A DNA stretch of 64,000 nt from Phytoseiulus persimilis (Eukaryota > Arthropoda > Arachnida > Mesostigmata > Phytoseiidae). How positions within the stretch are numbered: position 1 is the stretch's first letter; each line of letters opens with the position of its first letter. Location of the stretch: assembly GCA_037576195.1 (NCBI GenBank), contig CM075103.1, positions 1,674,001 through 1,738,000 on the forward strand, in the 5' to 3' direction. A program made the position numbers and the translations under genes. Of this stretch, positions 55,272 to 64,000 are shown one piece after another. Under the pieces are notes generated by a model. It ran no database searches, was not told where the DNA came from, and worked only from the letters and a program-made list of their open reading frames with translations.

Positions 55272-58200
55272 CAGCGACCAAACGCTCGGTGGCTCGCTCA
55301 CTCTTCTAGCTGGCTGGAATATAAACTGAGCCGCTGTCCCGCCCAGAAAGACGATGATGATGGTATCTTTCGGTCTGACTTCCAAGACGAAGTCATCAAG
55401 CCGACGAGACATGGGGGAACGTGAATCTCGACCGAAAACCCCTTCCCTACAGAAGTGGTTTCTGCAAAAAGATCCCCACAACTGCCAGGAAATTTATGGA
55501 CGAAGTTCGGCTCTTCGCTTCCACACTCTACGTCGAAATTCCTTGTAGGAAAATCATTCCGCAGGTTTCCGTTTCTCCTTTCGATGGTTGGCAAGCCGTC
55601 GTAGATAGGGTTACGTTGAGTTATGCCTCGCCTCACTGCCGAAATCTTTGAATCGTAACGGCAGCGAGTAGCCGACATCGTTTCATTTGGAGCCTCAAAA
55701 GTTCGGTGAAGTTCTCACAAGCGCACTCCTTGATTACCCGCTGTAGTTTGTTCGGTTTGTTTCGACTTTCGGAGGATCTGATAGCGAGCTGATGATTGAA
55801 CGTGCTGTTCTTTCTACCCGGCTGCGGCTGGTGCGGCCGCTAGTGCTCTTGTCGTGAATAGCGTTTCTGGCTTTGTTTCTTTTCTTCACCGGCGACTACG
55901 GACGGATTTTCGTGAAATAGGAACAGGGTACCAAGCCCACCAGGCACACGCTAGGCAGGCAGGCAGGCAGGCAAGCAGTCAGTCTGTCAGTCAGTCGACA
56001 GAGCGACCGGCCATGAGGCAGCCTCTGATGGTGGCCTTTGACCCTAGCAGAGCAGAAACAGCGAATATGAAGCAGGCCCTATCGCGACAAGGGGACCCCA
56101 CTTCAATAAGCTCTCATCCTTTGGCTGCACACCCACTATCATCACGAAAGCCTCACGAGAATCAAGTTGTCCTTTTGACTGCATCTGACACAGTGCCGAG
56201 GGCTCACACCGAAGTAATACAAATTAACCGAAAATCGAGCGTATGATACCTCTTCGCTTCCTCGGGAGCTTCTCGTACTCCATCTGCGCGTACATCGTAC
56301 AGGAGACTTTTGTCATGTTCCAAGCCGAATTCGAAGTGTGCAGCAATTGTGTCGAAGAACCTACCAGTACTGACACTCAACTCAGAATGGACCTTTTCAT
56401 GATGACCGGTTCCGACTAACAAGAAAAATACGTCTCGATGTCTGAGCTCCGCATAAATATCGAGATGACGCTGATGATAAATGTTATTATAATGATGATC
56501 CGAATAAAAAATGTTATTATTTCGAGCGGTCATCTCCACATTCGTCATTGTCATCGAAACGATGGTTTCCTCAACGAGTTGCACCCCTCCTGGACGCGAA
56601 GTCGCTGAGTGAGTGAGGCTCGTGCGTGTATCTCACGCCTACAGACATCCTTTCCTGTTCTGATCGAAAGAAGCATCCTGATGACAGGAATCACGTATGC
56701 GTGCATCTTTTTCCGCAGGCTTACGGAGGAAATCCAGCCCGAGCCCACTCCTTCAACGGTCGCTCTGCCTACGCCCTCGCCATCGAGCCCCGTCTCGATT
56801 CGACAGAACACCGGAGTACGGATTTAGAAGCAATTGAAATCTGTCACCGCAGATTATTCTCCGTTTCGATGGACGGTTGCTAGATTTTACTTGTTCATTA
56901 CATAGAGCGATTCCAGCCGCCGATGTTGTAGCAACTATGGCGGCGGCTCTGAAGGGAAAGAGAGGATACTGCCACAGCCGCCAGACTCGGCCAGCCAGCC
57001 TGTCAGTCAGTCAGCCGGCCGGCTTGGCTTGAACCAAAGCAGAATCACCGGGGAGCTAGCCAACCAGCAGCAGCAGCCGCCACAGCAGCGGCGGCTGCTG
57101 GAGGAGAGGGGAGGCTGGTCTTTGTGTCGGTTCGGGTGGTTTCGTTTTCATTCGAGAACCGTCGGAATGATATTTTTTTCTCTAAAATCGGAGTCATTCC
57201 TTGCAGTAAATCATCCTCCGTTTTATACGAACTATTCTGAAGACTCCTCGGACCAAGACCACGGTATCCAAAAGCCGCGCAAACCATGGAAAGGCACTAG
57301 GCCAAGCACTAAGCCTTACTGCTGCGATGATCGAACTGTTTTGTGGACAATGCTTTCCGCCTGAAAGTTCCGTTCATTGCCTACGCAATGATCACGGAAC
57401 GTCGTCTGAGGCAGTAGGGATGTTCTAGATAGAGCCTTTCGCTTGCTGATGACAAGACACGTACCTGATAACAGCGTTTAGAGACGCATGTCGAGTTGTT
57501 GTGTGTTGTCTATCGATGAATTCAGGAATGAAGTTTTCCGGCTCGACAAACACAGTGAGTCAGTTAGTGAGTCTTGTTGAAGGACGGCGTCTGGTTTCGA
57601 CTGCGGCAACAAGACAATCGAGAACAATTTGAAGATCCTACGCTTCGTAATTTTGGTAACAATGCGTATCCCGCGGCAGTTTATCACTGATGTATGGTTC
57701 TTGACTTGAGAGTCTGACAGACCCGATCCTCCGTCGATCCTCCGTTGATTAACAACGATGGTGACAATTGCACGACACAGAAACCTCCTGCGGCGACCGC
57801 TGCTGCTGCCGGAAGGTGTTTGACGAAGACGCTGCTTGGGGTGATGGCAACAGCGACAATGATGCCATGCATTAATTAGAAGAACTACTAGTATCTATAT
57901 TGTGGCTGTTGGCAACCTGCTGGCTGAATCCGCTGGTTGTCCCTGGTTCAGTGATGACAGCCTCGACGGAGGCTTGTTACGGGGAGTCGCGTCTGTTGGA
58001 TGGTGGTTCCGGAAGATAGTCAACTTTCGAGACAACTTGCTAGAACTACTCCTCGGCGAGCAGGTCGAGTGACACACACACACACACCGGGTAGACGGAC
58101 GACAGGCAAACCGTGGACAGGGTAGTCCGCCGGTAGATTGATTGGAAAATCCTAAGAGAGGCCAACGGCCTACATCGAGTTAGGACAGCCGAAGGACATC

Positions 58201-60398
58201 GCCAATCCTGAGAGGACTAACACGACTGTAGCTGCACTGAGTTCCGCAAATGTTCTTCTTCGCCGAGTTGTTGCTGCGGCTGCTGTTGTTTGTGCTGAAG
58301 ATGTTGGCGTCGGTCGCGTTGTTGTTGGCAGTAGCACGAGAAACGAAAGCAATTCTCATTGGCTTGGAACACAGCAGAGGCAAACGTTCGAACTACCGCC
58401 ATTCGAGGCCTCACTCAGTTAATGTTGACTGCCGTCGCTACTGTTGCGGCTGTGGCGGCTGTTGGGCTCGAAAACGACAACGACGACGACGGCGGCGATT
58501 CGCTTCGACAACGACTTGGCTTTGCTCGACTCGGCTGGCGTTGTGCTTTCTGTTCAGGGTGCCGCGGTGCTACTGGCGCTCCGGAGTCGCTGTACTAGCA
58601 GCCGCCAACACCAAGGCCACAACTCGCGGGGAGCATGCGCGTCCTCTCCCGGCAGGGCCTTCCTACCCTTTCCCTTTCTCGATCACCACCACCACCGCCG
58701 CCATCACCATCAATTTGTTATGCCGACTGGCCTGTATTTCTTCTGCCTAGCGGCCTGCTTGAATACCCGTCTGCTCACTGTGGGAGCCGGTATCACCTAC
58801 ACATATGCATATGCATGCTTTGCTCGCCATATTTCTATTCAGCTTCAGCCATGATTCGATTCATCACGCGGTTCCAGCTCCTGATCCGTCATTCCACCCT
58901 GCTTGAATGCTCGTTGCTGTACGCTTCGCGATCGGTTTTGATCTCAATTGCTCCATCACGGCGATCTGTCATCGACGAGTGGGAGGCGGGTGTTTCGAAT
59001 GGAAATTAGTCCAACGATGAAACCTGGAAAACGTTCTGGTCCATCTCTGGCCTCGAGCGCGACCAGCAGAAAACCTGGTGATTCTGCGATCGCACGGTGT
59101 TACAATTGAAGGCAGAAGAACTCGATGGAATGTCAGTACGTTTGAGTACGTGCACAATCAAGCGTTTGCAAAAAAACTGGTTTCAGTGAAAACTAGGATG
59201 AATTCGCCGTTCCGGAGACGGACTGCACTTGGTGTTCAACCGTGAGTGCGCCGAGCGGCTCAGCCAGTCGCTACTTCTCGAATCATAATGATCCAAATGT
59301 CGATAAGGTTCATACGGACTTGAAAGATTTCTGTGAGTTCCTGGAATAAATGCTGGTACTAGTTGATGCCCGTCGCACTCGTGGATTTTCTGGCTGATAA
59401 ATCCATTCTTTCGAAACTATCTGTCCGCCGGCTCGTTGCTAGTTAATCATTTCCTCAAGTGCCATCAATTCTGGTCACTCTGGAACCATTTCCCGAGCGA
59501 GGTAATTTTTAAACAAATAGTTCCGAACGCGGACTTTCATCTGCACCGCGAAAAGAGCGGCAGATGATTTGTGGAGCCATTGTCGAGACAATACCACTGC
59601 TACTGCCAACCTTACTGTGATGAGCCTATACGTTCGCTGTCTTCAAACTAATTATACAAAAACGAAACCCTTCAACGTTACCCACGCCGTTCAGAAAGAA
59701 GAGAGGAAAAAACTCTCTAAGCATCAAAAAAGATAATCCTTTCCCGTAACAACATTCTTCGTGTTTCACACAAGCGTGGAACAACTCGTTCAAGCCCGGG
59801 AAATGATGCCGGGGGGAACTTGTAGATTGCCAGGGTTGAACAAGAAAACAATGCCTAGGATGTTTGACATAACTCCACAAATTCTCATTGCTTCATTTAG
59901 CAAGCTCTCTTTGCTCTTGCGTAGCTCGATCATTGGCCCCGAGAGGAACTTTGGCTCTCGTCGGGGAGTTCCAGCCACTCGAGCCATACGGCTAAACAAA
60001 TTAGCAAATCCTTGAGTGTAACATTGTTCTGAAATTCATTGATGATAGAATCAAGTCGAGAATCATGTCAGCCCTACGTCGAAACATTCTTGCAGCTGTT
60101 CTCAATCTCCGAGACGTAGTAGAGTCGAGTGGTCTCGCCGTAGATCCTACTTGAGTCATCTCTGAATGAATCCCAAGACGCAGTATTTCCGCGTTCGGAT
60201 GCCACCAAGTTTTCCGAGAATAGATCTCATGATCCCGCAACGATTCTTTAAAGTCTCATAAACGAACACCGCGCTCAGGCCTTGACGCAGTTCAGGAGAT
60301 GCGCTCGTGACGGGTTTCCTGCGTTTTGATGATTGATGTTCTTCCTGAGAATCAATTCCTGTACCGGCCGATCTTCAAGGGATATTGGAGATGGAGTG
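55272..60398. other. Gene-poor region with tetranucleotide repeats
   Basis: No gene is supported. A minus frame at 56204-56584 (containing FFDTIAAHFEFGLEHDK) is flanked by an acceptor-like TGGTAG and a donor-like GAG|GTATCA, but the family is unknown. Around 59.76-60.02 kb both strands carry open, protein-like frames (minus RKSKESLLNEAMRI and CGVMSNILGIVFLF; plus MPRMFDITPQILIA). At most one can be real, and neither was recognised. Confidence 0.35.
55954..55997. repeat. (GGCA)n followed by (GTCA)n compound repeat
   Basis: About five GGCA units run directly into CAGT/CTGT units. Confidence 0.85.
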
Positions 60399-60735
60399 AC
60401 GGTGAAAGTGTACCTCCAAGTGCTGGGACCGATCGATCAGCGAGTTCTTGAATTCGTTGTGCCGACATGTATTCGATTCCTTGCGCTCGTAAGAGCCAGA
60501 GCTATTTCTGAGTGACTAAAGGAAGCGTGACCCAGCGATATGTTCCGAGAATATGGCTCGACCAAGGTCTCTGAAATGCTCTCGGATGATCCTCTTATCT
60601 GATATTCACGCGAAAATTTACTAAGAGCAATACGAGCTTCCACTACATGACTTATTACTACATCTCATGGCCAGATAACCACCGGCCAGGTGCTGTTTCC
60701 GCTCCTCTGGTCACTCTCCTTGCTTATTCATTCAT
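60399..60735 (+). pseudogene. Decayed protein tyrosine phosphatase domain fragment
   Basis: Successive pieces follow the order of a classical PTP domain. VYLQVLGPIDQRVLEF resembles the YIATQGP..T..DFW block, but with Val in place of the Trp after EF. A segment ending LKEA-stop-P resembles KC..YWP. EYGSTKV resembles the EYG..V strand. YLIFTRKFTKSNT then FHYMTYYYISWPDN resembles the HYHY..WPDHGVP block with the WPD loop. The first three pieces share one frame, broken by TGA at 60513 and 60528. The WPD piece is in another frame after a shift near 60600. No HCSAG active-site loop follows within the next kilobase. I read this as a relic, although the similarity is by eye only and the WPD block is the only strong part. 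Confidence 0.4.
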
Positions 60736-61227
60736 CGTACCCATATGTATGACCAGTCACTAGTCACAAACTCGGTCCAGCATACATAAAACACGACATT
60801 CCGGGTTGAATAGATAGGGGAGTCATCAGGCGGAGGAACTACGGGACTCTTCTCAAGACTCATCGCCCGGCGGAGCCAGCATACTCTGAGCACCATCGTC
60901 CTCTGAACAAACTTGTCCAATGACAAGCTGCGACTCTCCATCGTGACGTCTCGCGATGGCCTGTCTCGAGTTTGTTTGGACCTCGGAACCCCGGAACGTA
61001 AGCCACGGTTAACACGCCAACTCGGCAGTTTCGATTGTTGAAATAGAAATGAAAATTAAATACGAGAACAGCTAGCCGCGAGGAACGGACGGATCTCTGA
61101 ACGGATTCGTTCTCCCTGGGGGCACTCCTGCCGGAGCCGTCACAAGCTGTTCTCGAGTGGATCGAATCTCGTAGAGGAGTGTAAAATGTGAACTTTTTCG
61201 CAGAGTTCGGACCTGTACGTTCTATCT

Positions 61228-61238
61228 CCCCCCCCCCC
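61228..61238. repeat. Poly(C) tract, 11 bp
   Basis: Eleven C followed by TCCCTCCCC, a polypyrimidine stretch. Confidence 0.85.
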
Positions 61239-61463
61239 TCCCTCCCCAAACCTGCACGTCCAGAAAAATAGCTGTGTGTAGCATGGACCAGATATTAGTC
61301 GCGACAGACTTTCTCCACTCTGACAGATCTCGAACTTCTTGGGAGCGACTTCGTGGAAAAAAAAATCAGTGGAGGGCCCTACTGCGCGAGTCGGCGTGAA
61401 GTGAGTTTTTTGCACCACTCTGTGCTGTTTCCGATATTCTGCAGTCTACGGCCGTCCACCCAG

Positions 61464-61479
61464 CAGGCAGGCAGGCAAG
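61464..61479. repeat. (CAGG)n short repeat
   Basis: Three CAGG units and a CAAG unit, the same motif as at 55954. Confidence 0.7.
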
Positions 61480-61828
61480 TCAGCCATGCCAGCGCGAGCG
61501 CTGAACGAGGAGGAGTGCAATCTTGTTCGCTCGTTTCTATGGTCTTGAGACTTTTTTTCTTTGGACAATAACTCGAACACCAGACGAAGCCGAAAGAAGA
61601 AGTCGACGACGACAACTACGGGAAGATGAAGCAGAAGAGAACAAGCCCGTGGCTGACGTCTCGGCAAGAACAGTCGAGCAGCCCACGCTTTTGCCGTCCA
61701 CTTTTCGCAGCCGTCGACGGCAGCGGCGCGGCGTCGTTTTCGTGGCTGTGCTCGTTCGTCGCTTGCTTCGTTGGTTGGTTGGTTGCAGTTTCATTCCATT
61801 CGTTGATGGTCGGAGAGAGTGTGCAGAC

Positions 61829-61876
61829 CAGTCAGTCAGTCCGTCAGCCTGTCGGTCGGCAGGTCTGTCAGTCAGT
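61829..61876. repeat. Degenerate (CAGT)n repeat
   Basis: About 48 bp of CAGT with CCGT, CTGT and CGGT variants. Confidence 0.75.
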
Positions 61877-64000
61877 GAGCCAGTATTCCAGCGAGCCAGA
61901 GACCAATCGATGCCCGGAGAAAGTTGAACTAAAACTCTGTCGAACGGACGGGGCTTATCGAGGAATGCTGCCTCTGCCGAACCACATGAAGTTCCGTTCA
62001 GACCATCGGGAAATCTCCGATTCAGCAATAATAAAGGTTCATCAGGCCATCGCAGATTGGGCGCCACTTGGCGAAAACTGAGCGCGCAGGAAGCCGAACG
62101 AGCTTCAAGTACTTCCTCACCCCGGCCTTATCCCCAAGTTTTGAGTTTTCATCTGATCGAGATGCGAGAAGAACTTCCGCGCTCCGAAAGGTTCTCCTAG
62201 AGGAGGAGGCCACAGTTTCGTATTCGACAACCGGTTCCCCTGGTCCGGTCGCACAAACTCATCGTCGTCTTCCGTTTCCGCCGTCCGATGTAATTAAAAC
62301 ATTCTGAGCTCTCGCGATGAAAAACCATGCGTGAGCAAGATTCGCAGTGGAAACAAAGCGCCGATGTTTCTCGTCTGCCCGATTTCTCAAAAAATTTGAT
62401 AAGATTCCAAACCACGCGCACAGAAAATTATTCAATTCTCTCTGATTCGGCTCACGTGACTCCGGATCCCCGGGATTCCTGGATTATTCAGCCGATTCGA
62501 GATTGATCATCACCAGACCAACGATGTTACTTTCGCCAGGTGAGACTCCTGCTAATATTTTCTCAACAATGGCGAGCTCCGGGGGACAATGAATTTCGAA
62601 ACACACACAGAGACGTTCTCGTCCGCGAATCGGTCCCATTCTGACAGATATTTGCTTAGCAAGCGGAGACTTTGTTGAGCAACGAAAACACAGGAGCACT
62701 CGGTTGCCTCCGCTGGTTGCCCATATCATCCTGCGTTTCCCGATGTTGCGGCTCGCGCTGCTGGGACTTGCAATTTCGTTGTTGTTGTTGTTGCTCCTAT
62801 GACCGCGGCCGCTGCTGTGCTCGTTATTGTTGATTCAATAAGCATTGATAGTGCGCGGAGGCGACCGCGAGCTATCGGCGCTGCCTCCCCGCGCGGGTAT
62901 ATCCCGGAAGAGGAGTTCAACATTCTTGTACCTGGACGCGATCGCAAGGGAAACGAGCTCCTCCTGACGCCCTGTTCGCCTCCATTCCCACTGGAGATTC
63001 TCCCTCATGCCCTCCTGGCCGCCTGTCTGCCAATGAGAACGATTCGCCTGCTGCTGGAGATCGGGAAGAGCACACGCAGAACATATGCAAAACAGGATAA
63101 TCCGTTCGGTGATCCGAGTACGGATGAACGAGCAGGCAAGCGAGTGAGCCGGGGAGGAGGGGGTAGAGGAGGGCGAACAGAGCTACCCGAGAGAACTCTG
63201 TGCTTTGTTGAGCCCTTGACATGCGACACAAAAACTTGCAAAGATCGGCACTTGCGAACTAACGTCAATCGTCCGAAGCCGACGTTGAGCTCCGGCTCCG
63301 TCGCCGTTCTCGGGAGAAGGGGAGTCTTGAAAAGGAAGGGAGAGAGCTCCGACAATAAGAGTACTTGTTCTGACGACGTCATGATTATTCTCTTCATTCT
63401 TGAGCAAACAATATCCCTGCTGTCGTGTGCTCCAATGCGCTCTCGAGTCGATCTCTCACGGAGTTTGAACACTTCAAGAACCGGAGAGAAAAGAAAACGA
63501 GCTTCCTAGGGAATCTGCCAGTTCACGGTGGCCCGTCGCAACTTTTTCAAAATTTATGCAAATCGTCCGGGTGGGTCGAGTTGATTCTGCGCAAACAGGC
63601 TCTGATGCCAACAGGATTTGTTCAGCCGTACCTCATGGGGAACTTTCAAAACACCGCTCTTAGTTGATTCATGGTCTCAGCCTACAGCGCCTTTTTCTGG
63701 GAATAAGAAAAGTAGTATTCGTCTTGGGTGCGTGAGTGGGGCTACTTCATCATGCAGAGCGAGGAGTGCACTCCTTTACGCGATCAGGCCATACAAGACA
63801 GAATCTGTCTTGGGATAACACCCCTGAGAGCTACAAACTTCCAAATCGGAGAGCTTGAAGGAGGCCTGGGAATCCGAGGTCGGTCATGGGCTATCTCGAC
63901 TGTAACTTTGTTCCTCTCCCATACAAGCGGCATACGCTGCGGCTCTGGTTTCTTGTTGAGTCAGTGGCGGACCTCGAGAGAGAAGTGGCGATCACCCCGC

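Larger units (their letters stand above)
60736..64000. other. Right end of the window, no certain gene
   Basis: The largest frame is a 236-codon plus frame at 62799-63509. It starts TAAAAVLVIVDSISI and turns Arg/Gly-rich, with no motif I recognise; its opposite strand is also open for 155 codons, which argues against coding. Repeats and a poly(C) tract are listed separately. Confidence 0.4.

Noticed and set aside
62799-63509. 236-codon plus frame, longest in the right third
   Set aside because: GC-rich DNA leaves both strands open here, composition is Arg/Gly/Ser low complexity, and no domain or splice structure is evident.

Overview
The window is animal nuclear DNA, most likely from an arthropod. 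Genes are split by short GT-AG introns (48 bp to 0.7 kb, with one of 5.1 kb), carry AATAAA signals, and code for conserved metazoan proteins. A chelicerate, perhaps a mite, would fit the compact genes and roughly even base composition, but that is a guess from style and not shown by any marker here. No bacterial, viral or CRISPR features were seen.

The left two thirds (1-42.6 kb) is gene-dense. In order: the 3' end of a SET1/COMPASS histone H3K4 methyltransferase (+); an NDUFV3-like complex I subunit (-); the DNA/RNA-binding protein KIN17 (+); a SMIM30-like micropeptide (-); an unrecognised three-exon acidic protein (-); eIF4E3 (+), whose 5.1 kb first intron holds a complete intronless ADAM17 gene on the opposite strand; BRD8 of the NuA4/TIP60 complex (-); NFXL1 (+); prolyl endopeptidase PREP (-); lipoyl-pathway octanoyltransferase LIPT2 (+); and a large p85-type PI3K regulatory subunit (-) with SAM, C1, RhoGAP-like, SH2, iSH2 and SH2 segments. 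I rebuilt exon joins by hand from splice sites and reading phase. Every join given for a named gene keeps frame, and the assembled proteins are close to the expected family lengths.

Neighbouring genes are paired head to head (BRD8/NFXL1, PREP/LIPT2) or tail to tail (SET1/NDUFV3, eIF4E3/BRD8, NFXL1/PREP). The eIF4E3 and BRD8 transcripts probably overlap at their 3' ends. The genes do not form one pathway: chromatin (SET1, BRD8), genome maintenance (KIN17), translation (eIF4E3), signalling and shedding (ADAM17, p85) and mitochondrial metabolism (NDUFV3, LIPT2) are interleaved.

The right third (42.6-64 kb) has no certain gene. It is rich in CAGT/GGCA tetranucleotide repeats. I see two weaker items there: a chain of minus-strand exons that would encode a small protein with a signal peptide (49.4-55.3 kb), and a decayed protein tyrosine phosphatase fragment (about 60.4-60.7 kb). 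The items most worth checking are the ADAM17-in-eIF4E3 nesting, the altered cap-binding residues of eIF4E3, the SAM-C1-RhoGAP p85 with a lost arginine finger, and a possible mitochondrial form of PREP.
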